The notes beneath the pieces are model-generated. The model saw only the letters and a program-made list of their open reading frames with translations, did not search any database and was not told the DNA's origin. A stretch of 64,000 nt of DNA from Scandinavium goeteborgense. GTDB taxonomy: Bacteria > Pseudomonadota > Gammaproteobacteria > Enterobacterales > Enterobacteriaceae. How positions within the stretch are numbered: the first letter of the stretch is position 1; every line of letters starts with the position of its first letter. This document shows, piece after piece, positions 17,864-26,198 of this stretch. The translations under genes were made by a program, and so were the position numbers. Location: contig NZ_CP054058.1 of NCBI RefSeq assembly GCF_003935895.2, forward strand, positions 2,213,177-2,277,176. The letters run 5' to 3'.

Positions 17864-18919
17864 ATGCAATTTCCCTTCGCGCAGTACAAAACAACGATAG
17901 CCCTCGCAATGACCGCGGCTCTTAGCCTGTCGACCTTTACTGTTCAGGCGCAGACCGCGGTGAAAGACGTGACAGAACAGGTGGTAGGCGATGGACTGTA
18001 TGAAATGGTGTATTTGCCAGAAGCAAAGGCCCTTTACGTCGCCAGCGCGCAGGGTTTTAAAGATGTCAACGGCGGGGCGCTCTATCGTCTTGATCCGGCT
18101 ACGTTGAAAAAAACCGGTGAGACTTTTACCGATTACAAAAACTTCGGCATGACGATGGATCCGAGTGGGAAGGTGTTTTACACCACCAACACGCTGGACG
18201 GCGGGGTATCGAAAGTGGATGCCGCAAGCGGAAAAGTGCTACAACGCCTGATGTTTGAAGGCAAAGACAAAGACGGCGACCCGGTGGGGGCGCGAGAAAT
18301 CTTCTGGCACAACGGTATGCTGTTTATCGGTGGCGTCGCGGACCCTGGCTTTATTTCGGTTGTCGACGCAAACACCATGACGCTAAAACATCGGATTGAA
18401 AATGCCGGCAAATGGGTTACTGGCATCATTTATTCCCCGGTCACTCAACGCATCTATGCGGCCAACGGGGGCGGTGAAATTCTCAAGATCAATCCAGAAA
18501 CATACAAAATAGAACAGCGCTGGACGCCAGGTGACGGGAAAACGTATTTGTTCCTGAACATGGCGGAAGACGCCAAAAACGGTCGACTGTTCGTGACTGA
18601 CGATTCAAAAGCCAAAGTGACCCTGGTTATTGATGAACATACAGGCAAGGTACTTAAACGCATTGAAGGTGACGCGTTAGGGATTAAATATAACGATAAA
18701 CGCAACGAAATTTATATCAGCCAGCGTGAGTCGAAAAAAGTACTGCAGCTTGACGCCACCAGTTATGCGCTGAAGCACAGTTGGACTTTTGACAGCCACC
18801 CAAATAGTCTGCTGATCTCGCCGGATGGGCAGTCACTTTATGTCACGGTCAAACAGGAATTTAATGAAGACAACACCACCAAAGGCCCGGATAGCGTGGT
18901 GCGTATCGCACTGAACTGA
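17864..18919 (+). CDS. YncE-like periplasmic beta-propeller protein
   Basis: The 351-residue protein has a signal peptide (residues 1-29, ending FTVQA) and repeating blades of the seven-bladed YVTN propeller, for example YEMVYLPEAKALYVASAQG and HPNSLLISPDGQSLYVTVKQ. It is similar in length and pattern to E. coli YncE, an iron-regulated periplasmic DNA-binding or scaffold protein that is divergent from the TonB receptor gene yncD. The same divergent receptor-propeller layout occurs here with the FhuE-like gene. The ATG at 17864 is chosen for its CGGAG and because the signal peptide follows it directly. Confidence 0.87.
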   Translation: MQFPFAQYKTTIALAMTAALSLSTFTVQAQTAVKDVTEQVVGDGLYEMVYLPEAKALYVASAQGFKDVNGGALYRLDPATLKKTGETFTDYKNFGMTMDPSGKVFYTTNTLDGGVSKVDAASGKVLQRLMFEGKDKDGDPVGAREIFWHNGMLFIGGVADPGFISVVDANTMTLKHRIENAGKWVTGIIYSPVTQRIYAANGGGEILKINPETYKIEQRWTPGDGKTYLFLNMAEDAKNGRLFVTDDSKAKVTLVIDEHTGKVLKRIEGDALGIKYNDKRNEIYISQRESKKVLQLDATSYALKHSWTFDSHPNSLLISPDGQSLYVTVKQEFNEDNTTKGPDSVVRIALN

Positions 18920-18933
18920 GTCAGTTGTGCATA

Positions 18934-18958
18934 AAAACCACGCCTGGCGTGGTTTTTT
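18934..18958 (+). terminator. Intrinsic terminator after the YncE-like gene
   Basis: AACCACGC and GCGTGGTT form an eight-base stem with a three-base loop, followed by a run of T, 15 bases after the stop codon. Confidence 0.9.
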
Positions 18959-19037
18959 GCTTTTGGCCGCTAAAGGCATTGCTTATTCATTTGGGTGCTA
19001 TGTATATTTTAGGTGAATAAAAACGAGAGAAAATAAA

Positions 19038-20222
19038 ATGAGCAAGAGCAATCACCTCGCAGACCGCATCCAACAGCTTCAACCTTCCGCCATTCGTGAA
19101 CTGTTAAAACACAGCAAAATGCCAGGCGTTATTTCGCTGGCTGGCGGCATCCCGTCGGGAGAATTATTCGATAAAGAAGGGCTTATCCAGGCCACGCAGC
19201 TCGTCGTCGAAGAGAACTTCGGCGATGCATTCCAGTACGGTTTAACAGAAGGCACCGTCGAATTACGCGATCATTTGGTCGGGCTGTGTAAATCTCGCGG
19301 AATCGATACCACGGCGGATCGTCTGCTGGTGACGTCGGGTTCGCAGCAGGCGCTGGATTTGCTGATCCGTTCGCTCGCCAATCCGGGCGATGTGTTTGTC
19401 GTTGAGCGCCCAACCTATCTGGCGACCCTGCAAATTCTGAGTCTGACCAATGCCACCGTGCAGTCGGTCGGCAGCGACGCCGACGGCATGATCGTCGATG
19501 AACTGGAACAGCTGCTGCACACCACGCGCATTAAAGCGGTCTACGTTGTGCCGACCTTCGGTAATCCGAGCGGGACGACACTGAGCGCCGAACGTCGTGA
19601 AAAACTGGTCAAACTGGCGATTAAACACGACTTCGTGATCATCGAAGACGACCCGTATGGCGCCATCAGCTTTACCGAAGAACGTCACAAAACCCTGTTC
19701 CAGACCGCCGCTGAGCTGGGCGATCACGACAGCGTGGTTTACACCTCGACGTTCTCGAAAATTCTGGCACCGGGCCTGCGTGTGGGTTGGATTATTCTGC
19801 CGGAATGGATGAAACAGAAAGTGGCAATTGTGAAGCAGGCGACCGACCTTCACGCCAACTCGTTTACCCAATCTTTGGTGGCGGCGTATCTGACGCTGAA
19901 TCGTCTTGAGCCGCAAATCGCGCTGATCCGCGACGCCTATAAACAAAAATGCCTGGCGCTGTCAGGTTTCCTGAAAGAGGAACTTGGCGATCACATCACC
20001 TTTAATCAGCCGCAGGGCGGCATGTTCCTGTGGGCGCAGTTCCGCTATGACTTCGACACCACAAAATGGTTGAAGCAGACGCTGGAAAAAGGCGTGGTTT
20101 ACGTCCCGGGTGAGTTCTTCTTTAGCGACCATGCGGATAAGAAAACCCTGCGTTTCTCTTACGCCACCGCCACCGAAGAACAGCTGCATGAAGCCGTTAA
20201 ACGTCTGAAATCCGCGCTGTAA
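19038..20222 (+). CDS. PLP-dependent aminotransferase (class I, LysN/2-aminoadipate type)
   Basis: The 394-residue enzyme is a fold-type I aminotransferase. The segment VISLAGGIPSGELF near residue 31, PTFGNPSGTTLS near residue 176, and the PLP-binding lysine in STFSKILAPGLRVGW near residue 240 are diagnostic. The family includes 2-aminoadipate and broad-specificity branched or aromatic aminotransferases related to the MocR C-terminal domain. The amino acid substrate is not evident. It stands alone between the YncE-like gene terminator and a REP element, so context gives no pathway. Confidence 0.9.
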   Translation: MSKSNHLADRIQQLQPSAIRELLKHSKMPGVISLAGGIPSGELFDKEGLIQATQLVVEENFGDAFQYGLTEGTVELRDHLVGLCKSRGIDTTADRLLVTSGSQQALDLLIRSLANPGDVFVVERPTYLATLQILSLTNATVQSVGSDADGMIVDELEQLLHTTRIKAVYVVPTFGNPSGTTLSAERREKLVKLAIKHDFVIIEDDPYGAISFTEERHKTLFQTAAELGDHDSVVYTSTFSKILAPGLRVGWIILPEWMKQKVAIVKQATDLHANSFTQSLVAAYLTLNRLEPQIALIRDAYKQKCLALSGFLKEELGDHITFNQPQGGMFLWAQFRYDFDTTKWLKQTLEKGVVYVPGEFFFSDHADKKTLRFSYATATEEQLHEAVKRLKSAL

Positions 20223-20236
20223 TTTCTGTGTGTCTC

Positions 20237-20262
20237 GCCCGGTGGCGCGATGCTTACCGGGC
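20237..20262. repeat. REP element overlapping the hxlR stop codon
   Basis: GCCCGG and CCGGGC bracket a typical REP core (GGTGGCGCGATGCTTACC). The stop codon of the convergent HxlR gene (20254-20256) lies inside it, so the repeat encodes part of that protein's C-terminus. Confidence 0.75.
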
Positions 20263-20616
20263 CTGGGCGCTCCCCATCGCCGGGGCATTCTCCCGCATCC
20301 AGTCCGCTAAAGAGTCCAGCGTCGGGCGCAGCGATTTCCCGCGCGTGGTAATCTGATATTCCACCCGCGGCGGCACTTCGGCAAAGACCTGCCGGGTCAC
20401 CAATCCGCGAGCTTCAAACTGACGCAATTGGCGCGTGAGCTCTTTTTGAGTGATGGGGTCGACCGCACGCTGTAGTTCGCTGAATCGCACCGGTTCATCA
20501 ATCAGGATCAGCCGATAGAGGATGGGGATCGCCCATTTCCCGGCAATCAGGTTTACAAAGCCAACCATCGGGCATTCCGACCCTGCGGTGGGCAACAGGA
20601 AAATATTTTTTGTCAT
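20254..20616 (-). CDS. HxlR-family winged-helix regulator
   Basis: The 120-residue protein has the HxlR winged-helix pattern: GKWAIPILYRLILIDEPVRFSELQRAV, then ITQKELTRQLRQFEARGLVTRQVF, then VEYQITTRGKSL. A single Cys near residue 15 could sense oxidants or electrophiles as in related regulators. The ATG has GGGAG upstream. It is divergent from a short-chain dehydrogenase, and two direct repeats lie between the genes, so it very likely controls that enzyme. The last codons run into a REP element. Confidence 0.9.
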   Translation of the reverse strand: MTKNIFLLPTAGSECPMVGFVNLIAGKWAIPILYRLILIDEPVRFSELQRAVDPITQKELTRQLRQFEARGLVTRQVFAEVPPRVEYQITTRGKSLRPTLDSLADWMRENAPAMGSAQAR

Positions 20617-20660
20617 GCGGACTCCCGTCGTTCGTCAATGCATTCCATGGCGTGCCTTAG

Positions 20661-20688
20661 TATCCAAAAGGTGCCTACTATCCAAAAG
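20661..20688. promoter_or_regulatory. Direct-repeat operator between hxlR-type gene and SDR
   Basis: TATCCAAAAG occurs twice, at 20661-20670 and 20679-20688, 18 bases apart, in the divergent promoter region. Direct repeats of this kind are typical HxlR/YodB-family binding sites. Confidence 0.6.
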
Positions 20689-20737
20689 ATACTATAGCGC
20701 AAATAATGGCGTCACCAGTTAAATACGAGGTGACAAA

Positions 20738-21484
20738 ATGGGCAGACTTGACGGCAAATACGCATTAATTACCGGCGGCACCAGCGGCATAGGCCTGGAA
20801 ACCGCCAGGCAATTTCTGGCAGAAGGTGCGACGGTGGCAATAACCGGACGCAGCGAATCTGGCTTACAGGCCGCGAGAGAACAGCTCGGTGAAAATGTGC
20901 TGATTCTCAAAAGTGATGCGGGCGATTTAGATCAGCAACAACAGCTGGCCGGGGTATTACGTGAGCAGTGGCCACGGCTGGATATCCTTTTCGCTAACGC
21001 CGGCGATGTGACGCATCGGCCGCTTGAGGCGTGGGATGAACAGGCGTACGACCACCTGATGAGCACCAACCTCAAGGGGCCATTCTTCCTTATTCAGGCG
21101 CTATTGCCGATGCTGGCGAATCCGTCATCGGTGATTGTCTGCGGTTCAGTGAGTGCCCGGATTGGCCTCCCGCAGAGCAGCGTTTACGCCGCCAGCAAAG
21201 CGGCGATCTTGTCGCTGGCTCGCACGTTATCGGGCGAACTTCACCCGCGTGGGATCCGCGTCAACGGCTTAAGCCCAGGCCCGACCGAAACGCCGGCGCT
21301 GGGTAAACTGGGCAACGGCGTGGCAGAGGAAAAACTGCGCGAGGATATCCGTCAGCTGGTACCGATTGGGCGTTTAGGCACCTCGACAGAACTGGCAAAA
21401 GCCGCGGTATTTCTGGCCTCCGATGAATCTGCGTATATCGTCGGGACCGATTTACTGGTCGATGGCGGCGTAGGCAATCTCTGA
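20738..21484 (+). CDS. Short-chain dehydrogenase/reductase
   Basis: The 248-residue classical SDR has the cofactor motif TGGTSGIG (residues 13-20), the NAG motif as ANAG near residue 86, and the catalytic Ser plus Tyr-x-x-x-Lys as YAASKAA near residue 150. The C-terminus has the common FLASDESAYIVGTDLLVDGG. It should be a cytoplasmic NAD(P)H-dependent oxidoreductase on an unknown carbonyl or alcohol. GAGGTG precedes the ATG. It is divergent from the HxlR regulator, a pairing often seen for quinone or aldehyde detoxification, which is inference here. Confidence 0.9.
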   Translation: MGRLDGKYALITGGTSGIGLETARQFLAEGATVAITGRSESGLQAAREQLGENVLILKSDAGDLDQQQQLAGVLREQWPRLDILFANAGDVTHRPLEAWDEQAYDHLMSTNLKGPFFLIQALLPMLANPSSVIVCGSVSARIGLPQSSVYAASKAAILSLARTLSGELHPRGIRVNGLSPGPTETPALGKLGNGVAEEKLREDIRQLVPIGRLGTSTELAKAAVFLASDESAYIVGTDLLVDGGVGNL

Positions 21485-21623
21485 CACCAGCCAGCGCTCT
21501 CCTTCAGGGAGGGCGCTTCCCGCAGTTATCACAAAAATGTGAATATTCCGCGAGGATCTCGTTACCCATTCCCCGCTACAGTCTGGACAACACCTCCACG
21601 TTGTCCTTGCTGAGGCTTCAACT

Positions 21624-23378
21624 ATGCTGGTCATTATCCTTGCTTATCTTGGTGGTCTGCTGACCATTGCCAGCCCGTGTATTCTGCCGGTGCTACCGTT
21701 TGTTTTCGCCCGCTCAGACCAATCGTTTACCCGTTCCGGGCTGCCGCTGCTGCTCGGTATGGCGCTGACGTTTACGCTGTTTGCCACGCTGGCAGCGGTC
21801 GGCGGCGGTTGGGTGGTGGCGGCGAATCAGTACGGACGCATTGCGGCGTTAGTGCTGATGGCAGTGTTTGGCATCACTTTGCTATTCCCGCAGGTCGGTG
21901 AACGCCTGATGCATCCGCTGGTCAATGCCGGGAATACGCTTTCCGAAAAAATCACCTCTGGCCGCGCGGCCGGACCGGGCAGTTCATTGCTGTTAGGCGT
22001 GGCGACCGGGTTGTTGTGGGCACCGTGTGCCGGGCCAATTCTTGGCCTGGTCCTCACCGGGGCAGCGTTGCAGGGTGCGAATGCAGGCTCAACTTTACTT
22101 TTACTGGCGTACGCCGCCGGGGCGGTGACCTCGCTGGCTCTGGCGTTAGTCATCGGCGGCAAAGTCTTTAGCGCGATGAAACGTTCGCTCGGCGTGGGGG
22201 AATGGATCCGCCGTGGGCTTGGCGCGGCAATGCTGCTGGGCGTCGCAGCGATTTCACTGGGCCTCGATACCGGCGTTCTGGCGCGTTTGTCGACCGTTTC
22301 CACTGGTGGCATCGAGCAGACATTAGTGCAAAAACTGAAACCAGAGAGCACGTTTTCCGCGGCGAAACCGTCTGCGACGCTGGCATCGGCGACCCACCGC
22401 GATGTGCCTGCGCTGGTTGATGCGGGCGTGATGCCCTCGTTGAACGGCGCGGTGCAGTGGCTAAATTCGCCGCCGCTTACTGCTGAATCGCTGCGCGGAA
22501 AAGTAGTGCTGGTCGATTTCTGGACGTATTCCTGCATCAATTGCCTGCGCACGCTGCCGTACGTTAAAGCCTGGGCGGAAAAATATCGCGACCAGGGCCT
22601 GGTGGTGATTGGCGTGCATTCCCCCGAGTTCGCGTTTGAAAGAGACATTAATAACGTCACCAAAGAAGCCAAAAAGCTCGGCGTCACTTATCCGATCGCC
22701 ATCGATAACAATTTCGGTATCTGGCAGGCGTTCAACAACCAGTACTGGCCCGCGCACTATTTCATCGATGCCAACGGGCATATCCGCTACATGCATTTTG
22801 GTGAAGGGAATTACGCGGAATCCGAACGCGTCATTCAGGAACTGTTACGCCAGGCCGGGGCGCAAAACATCAATGACAAGCTGGCAAGCGTGGCAGGCAA
22901 GGGCGTTGAACAATCGGCCAGCGGCATGAACGACATTTCACCGGAAACTTACCTGGGCTACCAACGCGCCGAGAACTTTGCTTCCGGTAGCCTGAATAAC
23001 GATGAAGAGGCTGACTATCGCCCACCGACAGCGCTGCCGCTTAACACCTGGGGTCTGGAAGGGCGCTGGAATGTCGGCGGGGAACACATCACGCTGGCGG
23101 GCGAGAAAGGCCGCATTGTTTATCAGTTTCGCGCGCGAGATGTGCATCTGGTGCTAGGCCCCGCAGAAAACGGTAAGCCGGTGTGGTTTCGCGTGGCGCT
23201 CGACGGCCAGGCGCCCGGGGCAATGCACGGCAGCGATATCGCCGCAGACGGTGCGGGCACTATTACCGACCAACGTTTATATCAGCTGATTCGCCAGAAA
23301 GACGGGGCCGGAGAGCACACGGTCAGCATCGAGTTTGATCAACCGGGCGCGACTGCCTACGCCTTTACGTTTGGTTAA
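21624..23378 (+). CDS. CcdA/DipZ-type membrane thiol transporter fused to thioredoxin domain
   Basis: The 584-residue protein combines a CcdA-like membrane domain (residues 1-215, with the paired Cys19 in ASPCILP and Cys135 in WAPCAGP), a periplasmic thioredoxin-like domain (C304-I-N-C307 in a FWTYSCINCLRTLPY context), and a C-terminal beta-rich domain ending in AYAFTFG. It resembles DipZ and ScsB-type proteins that move electrons from the cytoplasm to periplasmic targets. An exported MsrA begins 13 bases downstream, so reduction of that enzyme is the likely job. The ATG at 21624 has GAGG upstream. Confidence 0.88.
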   Translation: MLVIILAYLGGLLTIASPCILPVLPFVFARSDQSFTRSGLPLLLGMALTFTLFATLAAVGGGWVVAANQYGRIAALVLMAVFGITLLFPQVGERLMHPLVNAGNTLSEKITSGRAAGPGSSLLLGVATGLLWAPCAGPILGLVLTGAALQGANAGSTLLLLAYAAGAVTSLALALVIGGKVFSAMKRSLGVGEWIRRGLGAAMLLGVAAISLGLDTGVLARLSTVSTGGIEQTLVQKLKPESTFSAAKPSATLASATHRDVPALVDAGVMPSLNGAVQWLNSPPLTAESLRGKVVLVDFWTYSCINCLRTLPYVKAWAEKYRDQGLVVIGVHSPEFAFERDINNVTKEAKKLGVTYPIAIDNNFGIWQAFNNQYWPAHYFIDANGHIRYMHFGEGNYAESERVIQELLRQAGAQNINDKLASVAGKGVEQSASGMNDISPETYLGYQRAENFASGSLNNDEEADYRPPTALPLNTWGLEGRWNVGGEHITLAGEKGRIVYQFRARDVHLVLGPAENGKPVWFRVALDGQAPGAMHGSDIAADGAGTITDQRLYQLIRQKDGAGEHTVSIEFDQPGATAYAFTFG

Positions 23379-23391
23379 GAGGGGAAAGACG

Positions 23392-24075
23392 ATGAGTAAA
23401 TTTAAGACTCTGCGGATCGCCGCAGCCATCACCGCCACGCTGTTGTTGTCAGGCACGGGATGGGCAAAAACCATCAACGTTCCGCCACCCGCCCAGGATG
23501 AAGCGCCCTCAGGACAGGGACTGGAAACAGCCGTTTTTGCGGGCGGTTGTTTTTGGGGCGTGCAGGGCGTTTTCCAGCATATCAAAGGCGTAACCAGCGC
23601 GGTTTCCGGCTATGCAGGAGGGAAATCCAGAACCGCGAATTACCCGACAGTCAGCACCGGAATGAGCGGCCATGCGGAGTCGGTCAGCGTGACTTTCGAT
23701 CCGCAAAAAATCACTTACGGCCAGCTATTACAGGTTTTCTTCTCCGTGGCGCATGACCCAACCGAACTGAACAAACAGGGGCCGGATTATGGCACGCAGT
23801 ACCGCAGCGCGCTGTTTGTGCAGAACGCCAGTCAGGAAAAAGTGGCGAAGGCATATATCGCCCAACTGAATGCCGCGCACACCTTCAGTGAACCGGTGGT
23901 GACCACCGTCGAAGAAAAAGCGCAGTTCTATCCGGCGGAGAAATATCACCAAAACTTTCTCAACGACAACCCTGATTATCCCTACATCGTGATCAACGAC
24001 ATTCCCAAAGTTCAGCAGTTGAAAGCAGACTTCCCGGCGCTGTGGCAAACCACGCCGGTGCTGGTCAAAGAGTAG
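23392..24075 (+). CDS. Exported peptide-methionine (S)-S-oxide reductase MsrA
   Basis: The 227-residue protein has an N-terminal signal peptide (residues 1-26, ending GTGWA), then a full MsrA domain with the catalytic Cys53 in GGCFWG and the HPTELN-like HDPTELNKQGPDYGTQYRS segment. It repairs oxidised methionine, here in the periplasm. The ATG at 23392 is chosen because GAGGGG precedes it; the longer frame starts inside the upstream gene. Coupling with the upstream CcdA-thioredoxin fusion makes a self-contained periplasmic repair system distinct from MsrPQ. The standard cytoplasmic msrA is expected elsewhere. Confidence 0.92.
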   Translation: MSKFKTLRIAAAITATLLLSGTGWAKTINVPPPAQDEAPSGQGLETAVFAGGCFWGVQGVFQHIKGVTSAVSGYAGGKSRTANYPTVSTGMSGHAESVSVTFDPQKITYGQLLQVFFSVAHDPTELNKQGPDYGTQYRSALFVQNASQEKVAKAYIAQLNAAHTFSEPVVTTVEEKAQFYPAEKYHQNFLNDNPDYPYIVINDIPKVQQLKADFPALWQTTPVLVKE

Positions 24076-24198
24076 GGTGGCCGCGCCAGAATACCCTCGC
24101 CATGGACGGCGCCTGCGGGCGGTTTCACCCTTTATTCTTAAGCCTGTTGCCGGGAAATTGGCTAAAATAGAGTGATGCACCGCGCGGAGTACCGCTCC

Positions 24199-25758
24199 AT
24201 GAATGCATCATTTTCGCATCCTTTCACCGCCATCAGTTTGATTGGCCTTGCCGCCTTATTGTTCGTTACCGCCTCGTTTGCAGCACCGGTAAAAGATGAC
24301 ACCGACCAATCACTGAGCGTCAGCATGGAGGACATTCAGCAGCCCTGGGTCGGTGATTTGCAGGGGATGTACGATCGGCGGGTGATCCGCGTGCTGACCA
24401 CCTACAGCAAAACTTTTTACTTCATCGACAAAGGCACCCAGCGCGGTGTGACACACGATGCGTTTATCGCGTTCGAGCGCTACCTGAATACAAAATTGAT
24501 GAAGGATAAACAGCTCAAACATCGCCATCTAAAGGTACGTATCATCTTTGTACCAGTGACCCGCGAGCAGCTTTTTAGCGCCCTGAACGAAGGTAAAGGG
24601 GATATCGTCGCCGCGAATCTGACGATTACCCCCGATCGCATGAAGCTTGCCGCCTTCACCGACCCTGTTTATGCCAACGTGAAAGAGTTGCTGCTCTCCG
24701 GCCCTGATTCACCTAAGGTTGAAAACCTGGAACAGCTGTCGGGCAAAACAGTTTTTGTCCGTTATTCATCAAGCTATTACGAAAGCCTGAAAACGCTGAA
24801 TGCGCACTTTGCGAAGGAATCATTGCCCCCGGTCACGCTGCACCCCGCGCCGGAAGCCCTTGAGGATGAAGATCTGATTGAAATGCTGAATGCCGGGTTG
24901 ATCCCACTGATTGTGGTCGACAGGCATAAAGCACTTTTCTGGAAACAGGTTTTCCCCAACATTGAGGTACATGAAAATATTGTTCTTCGCGAGCACGGGA
25001 ATATTGCCTGGGGCGTGCGCAAGAGTAATCCCGAACTGTTGGCGTTATTAAATGGCTTTGTGAAAGAAAATAAAGTGGGGAGCAAACTCGGAAACATATT
25101 GTTAGTTCGATACTTAAAGAACACGAAATACGTCAAGAATGCGACATCTGAGGCGGAAAGGCGGAAGTTTTTAACCTTAATCGATATTTTCCGCAAATAC
25201 GGCGATCGCTATAACGTGGACTGGCTACTGATGATTGCTCAAGGGTATCAGGAATCACGGCTGAATCAGAAGGTGCGTAGCCCCGTCGGCGCGATTGGCG
25301 TGATGCAGGTGATGCCGAAGACCGGTAAAGAGCTGAACGTCGGTGATATTCGCCATCTGGATCCCAACATTAACGCCGGGATCAAATACATGCGCTGGAT
25401 GATAGACCAGTACTATGGCGATGAGCCGATGACGCAGCTTGATAAAGTGCTTTTCTCGTTTGCATCGTATAACGCCGGTCCCGCCCGGGTCGCACGCTTA
25501 CGCACAGAAACCCAAAAGCGCGGCTTTGACCCTAATGTCTGGTTTGGCAACGTTGAAAATGTGGCCGCCGAAAAAATTGGTGCGGAAACCGTTACCTACG
25601 TCAGCAATATCTATAAATACTACATTGCCTACCGACTGGTTATCGATGAACTGGCCCTAAAACAGAAAGCGGTGGAGCAATCGACAAGTAAAGCTACACT
25701 AGAAAAAGCAGAACCTGTCCCACTGAAAAAACCTGAATCACCCGCCAGCAATCATTGA
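24199..25758 (+). CDS. MltF-like lytic transglycosylase with solute-binding domain
   Basis: The 519-residue exported protein has a signal sequence (residues 1-29, ending TASFA), a type 3 solute-binding domain (about 50-300, with VAANLTITPDRMKLAAFTDPV) and a C-terminal SLT lysozyme-like domain. In the latter the catalytic Glu lies in QGYQESRLNQ, followed by GAIGVMQVMPKTG and ASYNAGPARVARLR. It should cleave peptidoglycan glycan strands with 1,6-anhydro product formation. The architecture is that of MltF, but the locus and the presence of a partner lipoprotein 10 bases downstream differ. The start at 24199 has GGAG; 24172 is an alternative. Confidence 0.9.
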   Translation: MNASFSHPFTAISLIGLAALLFVTASFAAPVKDDTDQSLSVSMEDIQQPWVGDLQGMYDRRVIRVLTTYSKTFYFIDKGTQRGVTHDAFIAFERYLNTKLMKDKQLKHRHLKVRIIFVPVTREQLFSALNEGKGDIVAANLTITPDRMKLAAFTDPVYANVKELLLSGPDSPKVENLEQLSGKTVFVRYSSSYYESLKTLNAHFAKESLPPVTLHPAPEALEDEDLIEMLNAGLIPLIVVDRHKALFWKQVFPNIEVHENIVLREHGNIAWGVRKSNPELLALLNGFVKENKVGSKLGNILLVRYLKNTKYVKNATSEAERRKFLTLIDIFRKYGDRYNVDWLLMIAQGYQESRLNQKVRSPVGAIGVMQVMPKTGKELNVGDIRHLDPNINAGIKYMRWMIDQYYGDEPMTQLDKVLFSFASYNAGPARVARLRTETQKRGFDPNVWFGNVENVAAEKIGAETVTYVSNIYKYYIAYRLVIDELALKQKAVEQSTSKATLEKAEPVPLKKPESPASNH

Positions 25759-25768
25759 GGCATTAATA

Positions 25769-26128
25769 ATGATAAAAATAGTCTGCACCATCGCGGTTGC
25801 AGGATTTATGGTGTCCAGTTGTTCCTCTTCAAAATCCACGACGCCCGATGAGACGCAATATCAGCGCGTGCTCGCTGCGGCTCATGACTGCGCAGAAGAG
25901 GTCAGAGAGAAAACCATCGCGTTGGTCGCCAAAGGATCGCCGACCCGCACGCGCTGGACGACGGCAAACTATGTCACCACAGATGCCACGGGTAAGGAAC
26001 ATCGTCGCTCCGTTGAGTACCGAACCTCAACCATTCTGGACAACGGTTCAGAAGGCAGCGCATGGAAGAAATGCATGCAGGACAACGATGCTTTAGTGCC
26101 GGAACTGACGTTTACTCACCAGCCCTGA
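25769..26128 (+). CDS. Small lipoprotein of unknown function
   Basis: The 119-residue protein has a lipoprotein signal with lipobox V-S-S-C at Cys18, followed by a Ser/Thr-rich linker and a compact domain with two further cysteines that could form a disulfide. I do not recognise a family. It begins 10 bases after the transglycosylase stop and is surely in the same operon, which suggests it helps or localises that enzyme in the cell envelope. Confidence 0.75.
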   Translation: MIKIVCTIAVAGFMVSSCSSSKSTTPDETQYQRVLAAAHDCAEEVREKTIALVAKGSPTRTRWTTANYVTTDATGKEHRRSVEYRTSTILDNGSEGSAWKKCMQDNDALVPELTFTHQP

Positions 26129-26198
26129 GCGGGCTGGATGCACGTAATTTTTGTACCCGCGTTGTCGCCAGATAATTTTGTAACTTCAGCAGCCAGAA

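Noticed and set aside
26165-26185. Second Ter-like sequence (TTTTGTAACTTC)
   Set aside because: It lacks the invariant GTTGTAAC core, so Tus binding is not expected.
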